Source of the DNA: Acidobacteriota bacterium
Lineage (GTDB): Bacteria; Acidobacteriota; Terriglobia; Bryobacterales; UBA6623
Direction of reading: 5' to 3'
NCBI GenBank assembly: GCA_016125275.1
Contig: WGMB01000003.1
Coordinates: forward strand, 372,001-436,000
Length of the DNA: 64,000 bases
Shown: positions 37,153 through 45,746 of the stretch, one piece after another
Numbering within the stretch: position 1 is the stretch's first letter
Layout of the letters: each line of letters opens with the position of its first letter
Notes under the pieces: generated by a model
Seen by the model: the letters and a program-made list of their open reading frames with translations, nothing else
The model's database searches: none
What the model was told of the DNA's origin: nothing
Position numbers and translations under genes: made by a program

Positions 37153-38248
37153 ATGGCCCCTGCAACCCGCCGCCGGGAGCGATCCCGGTCTCGACCCACT
37201 CGCGCAGATCGCGGAACCCGGCCCGAATCTCCTCGCTTTCGATCGCGCAGTGGCCCGGTCGCGGCGTGTATCGCTGCACGAACAAGGCTCCCGATCCGGC
37301 GCGCTCGGTCAGCTCGGCATAGCGGTTCGGGACCCACGGCGGCACCAGCGGATCGTACGTGGTGTGGATCGCCAGCATGGGCCGCGTGATTCTGCCGTGC
37401 GGCTCGTAGTAGAGGCGCAGGTACTCCGCGGCGCCCGGCTCGGCGGCGTAGCGCTCGACGGCGGCGTTGAGCCAGTCGTCGTCCGGGCTGCCGGAGTAGA
37501 GGGTGTTGCGGTTGTCAAACGCGTTGCCGCCGGAGCGTTGCTGCAGGTCCATCAGCACGAACGTCCAGAAAGCCGCCGTGCGCGCCAGCTCCTGGTCCGT
37601 CCGCAGTGCGGTGTACTGCCGGAGGGCCGCGGCCTTCTCCGGGTGGGCGGACAGCAAGGCCTCCAACCGGGCGTTCTCCTCGGCCGTATTGCGGTACCCC
37701 GTAGGCGTGCGGGCGGGCGAAGGCAGGGCCCCGGGGAAGTAGGCGTCGAAGACGACTCGAAAGTCGAAGACGCGCCGTTCCATGAACCAGGCCGCCGGCC
37801 CCAGCGGACCGCACAACGGAAGCCCCGCCGCGTAGATGTGCGGAAAGCGCTCGATCATCGTCATGGTCAAGAATCCGCCCATCGAGTGGCCGGTGACGAA
37901 GGTCTCGCGCGGCTCGCCGTACTCGGCCACGAAGCGCCGCCGCAGCGCCTCCGTCTCCTGAATGGCCTCTTCCACGGCCCAGCCGCCCGCCGAGTAGCCG
38001 GAGCGCAGCAGTGCGTAACCCTCGTCGAGGAAGAAGCGCAGCCGCTCGGTCTGCCGCTCGTCGTCGGGATCGTTGGGCGCCGGGCTGTAGCCGTGCATGT
38101 AGACGACCAAGCCGCGATTCCACTCCTCCGGAATGTCGATCCGGTAGCGCGCGCCGCCCAACTCGCCGGTCTCCACCACGGCGATGCCGGCTTGGCTCGC
38201 CGGAACCAGAGCCAGGGCGACCAGCGCCCGCCAGAAACTCGTCGGCAT
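37151..38248 (-). CDS. Secreted alpha/beta-hydrolase
   Basis: The 365-aa protein has a short signal peptide (MPTSFWRALVALALVPASQA). The alpha/beta-hydrolase fold shows the oxyanion region VVYMHGYSPAPND, the nucleophile elbow TGHSMGGF (Ser122), Asp in HTTYDPLVPP and His in RPGHCAIE near the C-terminus. It probably cleaves an ester or related bond outside the cytoplasm; the substrate is unknown, and peptidase or PHB-depolymerase-like activity are alternatives. It lies 34 bp downstream of the SDR gene on the same strand with GAGGAG upstream, so the two form an operon. Its 3' end abuts the ftsH terminator. Confidence 0.85.
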   Translation of the reverse strand: MPTSFWRALVALALVPASQAGIAVVETGELGGARYRIDIPEEWNRGLVVYMHGYSPAPNDPDDERQTERLRFFLDEGYALLRSGYSAGGWAVEEAIQETEALRRRFVAEYGEPRETFVTGHSMGGFLTMTMIERFPHIYAAGLPLCGPLGPAAWFMERRVFDFRVVFDAYFPGALPSPARTPTGYRNTAEENARLEALLSAHPEKAAALRQYTALRTDQELARTAAFWTFVLMDLQQRSGGNAFDNRNTLYSGSPDDDWLNAAVERYAAEPGAAEYLRLYYEPHGRITRPMLAIHTTYDPLVPPWVPNRYAELTERAGSGALFVQRYTPRPGHCAIESEEIRAGFRDLREWVETGIAPGGGLQGP

Positions 38249-38282
38249 GGGTGTGGGGCTCCTCGTTCTCCGGTCGGCGGCC

Positions 38283-39068
38283 TCAGCTCATCACCAAGCC
38301 GCCGCAAACGTTGTACGCCTGCCCGGTGATCATGCGGGCGGCGTCGCTCGCCAAGTAGACCGCCATCGGGGCGATGTCCTCCGGAACCAGGCGCCCGCCG
38401 ATCGGCGTCTGGAGCCGCTCGTGCTCAGCCATGTCGCGGCCCAGCCGCTTGGCGTCGTACTCCATGCGCTTGTCGTTCATCAACGACACCACCGGCCCGG
38501 GACAGATGCAGTTGACCGTCACGCCGTCCGCGGCGGTCTCCATGGCGATGGTCCGCATTAGGCCCAGCACGCCGTGCTTGCTGGCCGCATAGGCGGCGCC
38601 GTGCAGCGAACCGCGGCGGGAGTTGATCGAGGCGATCGTGAGGATGCGCCCGTGCCTGCGCTCAAGCATTCCCGGCAGCACTGCGCGAGAGAGCAAGTAC
38701 GGCGCGGTCAGGTTGACGGCCAGGCTCAGGTCCCAAAAATCGTCGTCGAAAGCGACCAAGGGCTTGGGGTTGGAGCTGCTGCCGACGCCGGCGTTGTTGA
38801 CCAGGATGTCCACCGGCCCCATCTCGAGCTGCACCTCGGCGACCAGGGCCGCCGGAGTGGGGCGTTGCGACAAATCCGCCTCGAAGGCGACGGATTCTCC
38901 GCCGGCTTGGCGGATCAAGCCGACCACCTCGTCGAGCTCCGAGCGAGTGCGCGCGCTCAGCGCCACGCGAGCGCCTTCGCCGGCCAGCGCGATGGCGATG
39001 GCGCGGCCGATGCCTCGGCCGGCTCCCGTTACCAGGGCCACGCGCCCTTGGATTCCCGTCAAATTCAT
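38283..39068 (-). CDS. SDR-family oxidoreductase
   Basis: This 261-aa classical SDR has TGAGRGIG, NNAGVG, catalytic Ser in IASINSRRG and YAASK as YxxxK. The C-terminal AYNVCGGLVMS is usual for sorbitol-6-phosphate/3-ketoacyl reductase-like members. Arg in SARTRSELD after strand 2 hints at NADP(H) preference. The substrate is unknown. ATG 39068 has a strong GGGAGGA site upstream; the in-frame extension to 39173 is alanine/glycine-rich and unlikely to be translated. Confidence 0.87.
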   Translation of the reverse strand: MNLTGIQGRVALVTGAGRGIGRAIAIALAGEGARVALSARTRSELDEVVGLIRQAGGESVAFEADLSQRPTPAALVAEVQLEMGPVDILVNNAGVGSSSNPKPLVAFDDDFWDLSLAVNLTAPYLLSRAVLPGMLERRHGRILTIASINSRRGSLHGAAYAASKHGVLGLMRTIAMETAADGVTVNCICPGPVVSLMNDKRMEYDAKRLGRDMAEHERLQTPIGGRLVPEDIAPMAVYLASDAARMITGQAYNVCGGLVMS

Positions 39069-39296
39069 GCGTCCTCCCACGGCGGCCGCGGCCGCGGCCC
39101 AAACGATATCACACGCCGAGCCGCGGAACCTGGCGCAGTGCGGTTCCGAACCTAGGGGCTTTTCGATTGGCACGCCCCGTGCTTATCCCTGACCGTCAGC
39201 CCGCCCGTCTGATCGTTCCCAACCGTTCACTCGCAACTCGCGCCACAGCCGCTTCGGGCGGCCCGCTCGAGGTGCGCCCCAAAGAGGAGTCAAAGC
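39069..39296. other. Divergent intergenic region, no gene seen
   Basis: This 228-bp gap separates the SDR gene (minus) from the SBBP-repeat gene (plus). The only clear sites are the GGGAGGA ribosome site of the SDR gene and GAGGAG 7 nt before the ATG at 39297. Confidence 0.4.
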
Positions 39297-42059
39297 ATGA
39301 AACCGATCCACCATTTCTGGTTCAGCACGTTCGCCTGCTTGGCGATGCTGGCCCTGTTGGCCACGCTGGCCGAAGCCGCCGTCCCCGCGGACGCCTATGG
39401 CCGGGCGCCGCTTCGTTTTGAAGCCAATCACGGACAAACCGACCTGCAAATCTTGTATGTGGCGCGACAGGGCCAAGGCAGTGTTCTTCTGACACGCAAC
39501 GCCCTGTCGATCGCCCACGGCGACTCGCTCGTTACGCTGCGGCCCGCCGGCGCGCGCGCGGTGGAGCCCGTGGCCGAACAGCCCCTGCCGAGCCGCAGCC
39601 GCTACATCCTGCCGCGGGGGCGCGTCGTCGCGCCGCACTTCGGCCGCGTGCGCTATGCCGGCGTCTATCCCGGCATCGACCTCATCTACTACGGCGACCC
39701 GGTGCGCCTGGAGCACGACTTCGTGGTCGCGCCCGGCGCCGACCCGTCGCAGATCGGCTGGCAAGTCGAAGGCGCCGACGCCCTCCATCTCGATGCCGAC
39801 GGCGGCCTCGCACTGGTCTCTCCCGACGGCGAGTTGCGGCTGCTGGCGCCGGTGGCCTACCAGTTCGTCGACGGCGAGCGCCGCCCCGTGGAGGCCGCCT
39901 TCGAGCTGACCGCCGACCGCACCGTGACCTTCCGGCTGGGGGACTATGACGCCTCGCGCGAGCTGATCATCGACCCCGTGCTCGACTACGGCTCCTACCT
40001 CGGCGGAGGCCGCGCCGACACGCACGCCGCGATCCGGGTCAACGCCAACGGCGAAGCTTACGTGGTGGGCGCCACCCGCTCACTCGACTTTCCCGCCTCC
40101 ACCGGCGCCGCCCAACCGGCCTACGCCGGAGGCTCATGCGGCGGAGCCATCGTCGCCAGCCCCTGCTTCGACGTCTTTGTCGCCAAGCTCAACGCGGACG
40201 GCTCCGACCTGCTCTGGGCCACTTACTTCGGCGGAACCGGTAACGACCTGCCGGCCGACGCAGCACTCAACGCCGCCGGCCATCTCGCGGTGGTCGGGAC
40301 CACTGAGTCCCACGACTTCCCTGCCTCCGCCGGCGCCCTCCAGACCACCTCGAGCGACGCGGCGGCGGTGCGTTCGGACGCCTTCGTCCTGCAGCTCGAC
40401 GCCGAAGGAGAGCTCGTCTACGCCACGCTGCTGGGCGGCTCGTCCGTCGATCAGGCGACCGCCATCGCCTTGGGCGATGACGGGGCAGCGGCCGTCGTCG
40501 GCCACACCGAATCCTCCGACTTCCCCGTCACAGGCGCCGCCGCGCAGCCGAGCAAGGCGGGCGACGCCGAGCGCACCGACGTCTTCTTCGCGCGGCTCAA
40601 CCCCGCGGGGAGCGCGCTGAGCTATTCGACCTTCCTGGGCGGCCGGCTCGACGAGCGCGGCGGCGGAGTGGCGTTGCTGGCTGACGGACGCTTCGCCGTC
40701 TCGGGCTCCACCGGCTCGGCCGACTTTCCGCTGGGCGCCGGCGCCTCGCCGATCGCCACGGCCGGGGGAGCCGACGCCTTCGTCGCCCTGTTCAGCGAGC
40801 AGGCCTATGAGGGCGGGCTACTGCTGGGAGGCTCGGGCAGCGACGCCGGCGGCGAGCTCGTGGCGGACGGCGATCAGGGCCTGTACCTGATCGGCTCGAC
40901 CGACTCCCGTGACCTGCCGGCCACGGCCAACGCCCCGCTGCCGGTGTGGAAGCGCTCGCTCGGCTTTCTGGCGCACTACACGCCCGGAGACGCCAAGCCG
41001 GACTTCCTGACCTACGTGGTGGGCAGCGCGGACGAGCTTTCCGTGGACGAGGGCGGCTCGGCCTGGGTGTCCGGCGTCACCGGCTCCAGCTCGCCGCTGT
41101 TCGGCGGGCCGGTCGTACCGGGTTGCAACGGGTCCCTGCTGCGCCGCTATGACGGCGCCCGCTTGGCCTACTCCGGGTTCCTCCCGGGCCTGGGAGACAT
41201 CGCCGCCGTCCGGGAAGGGGTGGTCTTCAGCGCCGGCACCAGCGCGGGCGCGACTCTCCGCACCACGCCGGGAGCCTTCCAGCCGTCCGCGCCGGGGCAA
41301 AGCGACGTCTACGTCTCCAAGTGGACGGTCGCCGATGCCGACGAGATCTCGATCACCTGCGTCGAGCACGGGGCCAGCTTCACGCCGGGCGAAGTCGCGC
41401 CGGGGCAGCTCGTGTCGCTGTTCGGCTCCGGGCTGGGCCGCCCAAATCCGGCCGGACTGGTGGTCGAGAACGGGCGCGTGACGACCGAGGTCGACGGCGT
41501 GCAGGTGCTGTTCAACGGTGAGCCCGCGCCGCTGCTGTTCGTGTGGTGGAACCAGATCAACGTGGTGGCGCCGTACGGCATCGCCGGCAGCGAGGAGGTC
41601 GAGATCGTCGTGGTCAAGGACGGCGTCGAGTCCGAACCCTTCGTGCTGCCGGTTTCCGACGCCCACCCGGGCCTGTTCACCCGCGACTCCACCGGTTCCG
41701 GTGTGGGTGCGCTGCTCAACGCCGACGGAACCATCAACACGGCGGACAACCCGGCGCAGGCCGGCTCCATCGTCACGCTGTACGGCACCGGCGAAGGCCG
41801 CCCGGACCGCAACGTACCGAACGGCTCGGTGATCGGCGACATCCTCGCGGAGCTGCCGCGACCGGTGCTGCCGGTGACGGTGACCATCGGCGACCAGACG
41901 GCGGAGGTCGCCTACGCGGGCTCGGCGCCGGAGCTGGTGGCGGGCGTGCTGCAGATCAACGTCCGCATTCCGGCCGGCACGCCTCCGGGCTTGGCGCCGC
42001 TGCGCGTCACGATCGGCGGCAAGTTCAACCGTCAGCCGGTGTTCGTGGCCGTCCAGTAG
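39297..42059 (+). CDS. SBBP-repeat beta-propeller protein with TIGR03437-like C-terminal domain
   Basis: The 920-aa secreted protein has a signal peptide (FWFSTFACLAMLALLATLAEA). An N-terminal domain (FEANHGQTDLQILYVARQGQGS ... YPGIDLIYYGD) of the DUF7948 type precedes SBBP propeller repeats (about 235-680) that recur as LNADGSDLLWATYFGGTG, LDAEGELVYATLLGGSS and LNPAGSALSYSTFLGG. The last ~230 residues (SFTPGEVAPGQLVSLFGSGLG ... APYGIAGSEEVEIVV ... VTIGDQTAEVAYAGSAPELV) match the Solibacter-type C-terminal domain TIGR03437. Its role is unknown; these are cell-surface or secreted proteins of Acidobacteria. A GAGGAG ribosome site supports the start. Confidence 0.93.
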   Translation: MKPIHHFWFSTFACLAMLALLATLAEAAVPADAYGRAPLRFEANHGQTDLQILYVARQGQGSVLLTRNALSIAHGDSLVTLRPAGARAVEPVAEQPLPSRSRYILPRGRVVAPHFGRVRYAGVYPGIDLIYYGDPVRLEHDFVVAPGADPSQIGWQVEGADALHLDADGGLALVSPDGELRLLAPVAYQFVDGERRPVEAAFELTADRTVTFRLGDYDASRELIIDPVLDYGSYLGGGRADTHAAIRVNANGEAYVVGATRSLDFPASTGAAQPAYAGGSCGGAIVASPCFDVFVAKLNADGSDLLWATYFGGTGNDLPADAALNAAGHLAVVGTTESHDFPASAGALQTTSSDAAAVRSDAFVLQLDAEGELVYATLLGGSSVDQATAIALGDDGAAAVVGHTESSDFPVTGAAAQPSKAGDAERTDVFFARLNPAGSALSYSTFLGGRLDERGGGVALLADGRFAVSGSTGSADFPLGAGASPIATAGGADAFVALFSEQAYEGGLLLGGSGSDAGGELVADGDQGLYLIGSTDSRDLPATANAPLPVWKRSLGFLAHYTPGDAKPDFLTYVVGSADELSVDEGGSAWVSGVTGSSSPLFGGPVVPGCNGSLLRRYDGARLAYSGFLPGLGDIAAVREGVVFSAGTSAGATLRTTPGAFQPSAPGQSDVYVSKWTVADADEISITCVEHGASFTPGEVAPGQLVSLFGSGLGRPNPAGLVVENGRVTTEVDGVQVLFNGEPAPLLFVWWNQINVVAPYGIAGSEEVEIVVVKDGVESEPFVLPVSDAHPGLFTRDSTGSGVGALLNADGTINTADNPAQAGSIVTLYGTGEGRPDRNVPNGSVIGDILAELPRPVLPVTVTIGDQTAEVAYAGSAPELVAGVLQINVRIPAGTPPGLAPLRVTIGGKFNRQPVFVAVQ

Positions 42060-42069
42060 CCGGGGCGCA

Positions 42070-42119
42070 AAGGCGCGGAGCGCAAGGGCCTCCGGGGGGG
42101 CCCTGAGGCTCCGCGCCTT
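42070..42119 (+). terminator. GC-rich hairpin after the SBBP gene
   Basis: AAGGCGCGGAGC (42070-42081) pairs perfectly with GCTCCGCGCCTT (42108-42119); the loop contains a second GGGCC/GGCCC pairing. It follows the stop codon by 10 bp. The T-run is weak. Confidence 0.6.
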
Positions 42120-42126
42120 CCTTTGC

Positions 42127-42132
42127 TACCGT
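42127..42132 (+). promoter_or_regulatory. -10-like hexamer TACCGT
   Basis: TACCGT ends 6 nt before the ATG at 42139; no Shine-Dalgarno is present. Confidence 0.3.
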
Positions 42133-42138
42133 AGCGGC

Positions 42139-43374
42139 ATGCTGGATCGCAGAGCGTTCCTCCTTGCCGGCGCCGCCGCGTTGGGCTGCGGCCCCTCCCA
42201 ACCGGATGAGCCCGCCGGGGCGCCGGAATCCGGGGCTTCCGGCGACTTGGTGGAGTCCATCGCCGTCGAAACCATCTGGGACGGCCCCAAGATCGGCAAG
42301 AGCTGGTTCCATCCGCGCGCCTGCCGCACCCCCGACGGCCTGTTCATGAACGTGCAGACGATCTACGGCTCCGACGGCTTCGGCCCGGTGCACTGGTCGA
42401 CCTCCACCGACGCCGGCCGCACCTGGAGTGAGCCCGAGCCCGTGCCGGGCTTGGGCCGCAAGCTTCACGACGACGGCGTGGAGGAAGGCGTCTGCGACAC
42501 CGTGCCGACCTATCATCCGCAAACGCGGACTATCCTCTCGATGGGTTGGAACGTCTACTACAAGGACAACGTGTTGACACGTCCCAACGAGCAGCGCTGG
42601 CCGGTCTACGTGGTGCGCCGCGCCGACGGAACGTTCAGCACGCCGCAGAAGCTCCCCTGGGACGACCCCGAGGCGGCGCGCATCTACGGCAGCAATTGTT
42701 CGCAACGCGTGACGCTGCCGAACGGCGACCTGATCATCCCGCTCACCTTCGCCAACTACGAGCGAGAGGACCGCTTGGTCGCCACCGTCCGCGCTACGTT
42801 CGACGGTGAGAGCCTGGCGATCCAGGAGCGCGGCAACACGCAATCGCTGGCCGTCAAGAGAGGCTTGGTCGAGCCGTCCGTCGTCCGTTGGGGCGACGCC
42901 TACTGGATGACGATTCGGGCCGAGGACGGCCACGGCTACGTAACGCGCTCCGACGACGGCTTGCAGTGGGAGGAGAAGCGGCCCTGGACCTGGACCGACG
43001 GCGAGCCCCTGGAGATGTCGACCACGCAGCAGCACTGGCTCGACCACAGCGACGCGCTGTATCTGGTCTACACCCGCAAAGACCCCTCGAACCTCAACGT
43101 GGTGCGCTGGCGGGCGCCGCTCTGGATGGCGCGATTTGACCCAGACGCGCGCGCCCTGGTGCGTGAAAGCGAGCGGATCGTCGTGCCGATGAGCTCGGAC
43201 GGCGTCAACGACGCGGCGCATACCGCACGCCTGGGGAACTTCCACGTCGCCCACGCCTCGCCCCAGGAAAGCCTCGTCACCGTGGGCGAGAGCATCCCAG
43301 ACTTCGCCTACGAAGGCCGCGCGCTGCAGGCCCGCATTCGGTGGAATCGGCCGAACAAGCTCGCCGATGTCTGA
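42139..43374 (+). CDS. Sialidase-fold (BNR repeat) exo-glycosidase-like lipoprotein
   Basis: The 411-aa protein starts MLDRRAFLLAGAAALGC, a Tat/lipoprotein-type signal. A six-blade propeller follows, with an Asp-box STDAGRTW and related repeats (RSDDGLQW). Conserved-looking sialidase elements include FHPRACRTPDG (possible first active-site Arg) and PNGDLIIPLTF. Families of this kind include sialidases and rhamnosidase or rhamnogalacturonan-type enzymes; a complete catalytic set cannot be confirmed by eye. It lies upstream of a sulfatase-like gene with which it overlaps slightly in possible starts, suggesting a co-regulated glycan-handling pair. Confidence 0.75.
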   Translation: MLDRRAFLLAGAAALGCGPSQPDEPAGAPESGASGDLVESIAVETIWDGPKIGKSWFHPRACRTPDGLFMNVQTIYGSDGFGPVHWSTSTDAGRTWSEPEPVPGLGRKLHDDGVEEGVCDTVPTYHPQTRTILSMGWNVYYKDNVLTRPNEQRWPVYVVRRADGTFSTPQKLPWDDPEAARIYGSNCSQRVTLPNGDLIIPLTFANYEREDRLVATVRATFDGESLAIQERGNTQSLAVKRGLVEPSVVRWGDAYWMTIRAEDGHGYVTRSDDGLQWEEKRPWTWTDGEPLEMSTTQQHWLDHSDALYLVYTRKDPSNLNVVRWRAPLWMARFDPDARALVRESERIVVPMSSDGVNDAAHTARLGNFHVAHASPQESLVTVGESIPDFAYEGRALQARIRWNRPNKLADV

Positions 43375-43399
43375 TTTGGAACGCATGCAACCGCACAGC

Positions 43400-43405
43400 T
43401 ACACT
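43400..43405 (+). promoter_or_regulatory. Promoter hexamers TTGGAA / TACACT for the sulfatase-like gene
   Basis: TACACT ends 9 nt before the ATG at 43415, with TTGGAA (43376-43381) 18 bp upstream as a -35. This supports 43415 as the start rather than the in-frame ATGs at 43367 and 43385. Confidence 0.45.
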
Positions 43406-43414
43406 TCGAAGTAC

Positions 43415-44809
43415 ATGGCCTCGTCGCTCAACCGCCGCCGTTTCGGCGCCACTTTGACCGCCGGACTGCTCGGATCGCGCGCCGCGCGGGCGCAGCAGCC
43501 TCCCAACGTGCTCGTGATCCTGACCAGCGAGATGCGCGCGGACGCCCTGAGCTCGATGGGCGCGGCGATCGCGAAGACGCCCGCCATCGACGCGCTGGCC
43601 AAGGAAGGCTGTCTGCTGCGGCATTCCATTACGGCTATTCCGGAATCGGCCCGAGGCGGCATGGCGCTGCTGACCGGCCGCTACCCCAAGCAGCGCTCGG
43701 TGGAGGGAGACGCGTCCCAGGCCTTCCAGGGCTTTCCGACGCTAACGGAGCTGTTTGCCAAGAGCGGCTACAAGACCGGCCTGATCGGAGCGCCTCCGAG
43801 GCCCGTCGCCAAGCTCTCCGCCGATACCGTCAAGCTCTACCCCGAGCCCGACTACAAGGCCTTTCTCGACGAGAACTACGCGCATTTCGAGGGCGATCCG
43901 CATCGCCCGATGCAGCCGCTCACGCACGGGCCGGAAGGGCCTCCGCCGTGGGACGTGGGAGCGACGGCGCTGCCGGCGACGGGATTCCCCACCGGGTGGA
44001 TCGGCTCGCAGACGCGGGAATTCTTCAACGCCCACAAAGAGGGCGGGCCGTGGTGCTGCCTGACGACGTTCTGGAAGCCCCGCGAGCCCTACATTCTGCC
44101 GATGCCGTGGGCGAAGCGCTATAACACCGAGCGCATCCCGGCGCCGAACCTTCCGGCCACCCATCCGACTCCGCCGACGGCCTCCGACCAGCCTCGCGAC
44201 TACGCGGTGGGGTCGCAGGCGCCGCTGATCCGGCTGCTGATGCAGTCCTACTTCGGCTCGGTCGCCTACGTGGACGACGAAGTGCGCGCCATCGTGCGCG
44301 AGCTGAAGATCCTAAAACAGTTCGACAACACGATCATCGCCGTGGTGGGCGACTGCGGGCACATGCTGGCCGACCATGGCCGGATGTTCGGCGCGGTTCC
44401 CTACGAGGGCGCCCTGCGAACGCCCGGGGTGCTGCGCTTCCCGGCGGGGATCAAGCCCAACGGGCGGATCGAAGCGCCGGTCTCCACGACGGCGATTCTG
44501 CCCACTCTGCTGGAGTTGGCGGGTGTGAAGAGCAACGCCCGCTTCGACGCGCCGAGTTTGGCGCCGGCCCTGCAAGACTCTTTGCAGATGCGCGAGGGCG
44601 ATGCGTTTGCGGCGATGGGTTTCGAGGCGGTCCAGACCGCCGGCTGGAAGCTCGTCGAGGCGGGCGATCACCCAACCTGGGAGCCGCAGCTATTCGATCT
44701 GTCGGCCGACCCGGGAGAGACGAATAACCTCTACGGCAAGCCCGAGGGCGCGCAAGCGCAGAAGGACTTGGCCAAGAAGTTGGACGGCTGGCGCAAAAGG
44801 CTGGGCTAG
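43415..44809 (+). CDS. Sulfatase-fold protein with degenerate active site, Tat signal
   Basis: The 464-aa protein has a twin-arginine signal (NRRRFGATLTAGLLG). The alkaline-phosphatase/sulfatase fold is clear from NVLVILT, TPAIDALAKEG, LLTGRYP, PTLTELFAKSGYKTGLIG, SVAYVDDEVRAIVREL and LFDLSADPGETNNLYG. Key residues are missing: the metal-binding LTDD reads LTSE (residues 36-39), the formylglycine site CxPxR reads SARGG (78-82), and the SDHG metal site reads GDCGH. It is therefore unlikely to be an active sulfatase and may bind glycan or have a changed chemistry (inference). One base separates it from the USP gene. Confidence 0.8.
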   Translation: MASSLNRRRFGATLTAGLLGSRAARAQQPPNVLVILTSEMRADALSSMGAAIAKTPAIDALAKEGCLLRHSITAIPESARGGMALLTGRYPKQRSVEGDASQAFQGFPTLTELFAKSGYKTGLIGAPPRPVAKLSADTVKLYPEPDYKAFLDENYAHFEGDPHRPMQPLTHGPEGPPPWDVGATALPATGFPTGWIGSQTREFFNAHKEGGPWCCLTTFWKPREPYILPMPWAKRYNTERIPAPNLPATHPTPPTASDQPRDYAVGSQAPLIRLLMQSYFGSVAYVDDEVRAIVRELKILKQFDNTIIAVVGDCGHMLADHGRMFGAVPYEGALRTPGVLRFPAGIKPNGRIEAPVSTTAILPTLLELAGVKSNARFDAPSLAPALQDSLQMREGDAFAAMGFEAVQTAGWKLVEAGDHPTWEPQLFDLSADPGETNNLYGKPEGAQAQKDLAKKLDGWRKRLG

Positions 44810-44810
44810 C

Positions 44811-45719
44811 GTGCAAGACATCAAGAAGATCCTCGTTTTCGTGACGGCTCGGACCGAGGGCTCTCCGGCCCTGGAGCAGGCTCGACGCATCGCCAAGGCG
44901 ACCGGCGCCGAGATCGAGCTCGTGGATGTGATCGGCGAGTTGCCGATGACTCTGCGTGCGCCGGGTTTCGGCTATCCCGATCTGCTGGAGACGCTGAAGA
45001 AGGAAGCCTATGAGGCGCTGGAGGGCGCCGCCGCGCCGATTCGCCATGCAGACGGCACGCCGGTGAGCGCCAAGGCGCTCTACGGCAAGCCGTTCCTCGA
45101 GGTCACGCGGGAGGTTCTGCGCGGCGAGCACGACTTGGTCCTGCTGGACGCCCGCCGCGACGGCTCGCTGCATCTGTGGGGCACGACAGCCATGCGCCTG
45201 TTCCGGGTCTGCCCCGCGCCGGTGTGGGCGGTCCACCCGGAGCGTTCCGGAGCGTGCCGCAAAGTTCTGGCGGCAGTCGATCCCCTTTCGGGCTACGACG
45301 AAGAGAACGCGCTGAATCGGCGCATTCTGGAGGCCGCCCTGGACGTGGCGCGACTGCAGCAGGCGGAGCTGCACGTGGTGCACGCCTGGGGCGAGCAGGA
45401 AGAATCTCCCGAGCTTCTGGTGCGCTTCGAGGAACGGATGAAGGCCGCCGCGAGAGAGGCTCTGGACGCGCTGCTCGCCCCCTACTCCGACAAAATTCCC
45501 GCCGAGCGCGTCCATCTTGTAGCAGGACGGCCCGCTGAAGGCATCCACCAAGTGGTTCGCGACGAAAACGTGGATCTGTTGGTGATGGGCACGCTGGTGC
45601 GTACGGGCATTCAGGGCGTGCTGATCGGCAACACCGCCGAGAAGCTGCTGGGGCAGGTGGAATGCTCGATTCTGGCGTTGAAGCCGGACGGGTACCGGAC
45701 GCCCGTCGAGCTCGAGTAG
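44811..45719 (+). CDS. Tandem universal stress protein (two UspA domains)
   Basis: The 302-aa cytosolic protein has two USP folds: residues 1-145 (KKILVFVTARTEGSPALEQARRIA) and 150-300 (CRKVLAAVDPLSG ... DLLVMGTLVRTGIQGVLIGNTAEKLL). The second domain keeps a glycine-rich ATP-type loop and the C-terminal VECSILALKPDG; the first lacks a clear loop. USP proteins of this kind bind ATP and modulate stress survival or partner transporters. The GTG at 44811 is used because it directly follows the upstream stop. The P-type ATPase follows 27 bp later, so it may regulate that pump. Confidence 0.88.
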   Translation: MQDIKKILVFVTARTEGSPALEQARRIAKATGAEIELVDVIGELPMTLRAPGFGYPDLLETLKKEAYEALEGAAAPIRHADGTPVSAKALYGKPFLEVTREVLRGEHDLVLLDARRDGSLHLWGTTAMRLFRVCPAPVWAVHPERSGACRKVLAAVDPLSGYDEENALNRRILEAALDVARLQQAELHVVHAWGEQEESPELLVRFEERMKAAAREALDALLAPYSDKIPAERVHLVAGRPAEGIHQVVRDENVDLLVMGTLVRTGIQGVLIGNTAEKLLGQVECSILALKPDGYRTPVELE

Positions 45720-45746
45720 CAATTCCCGGCCCGGAAGGACGATTCC

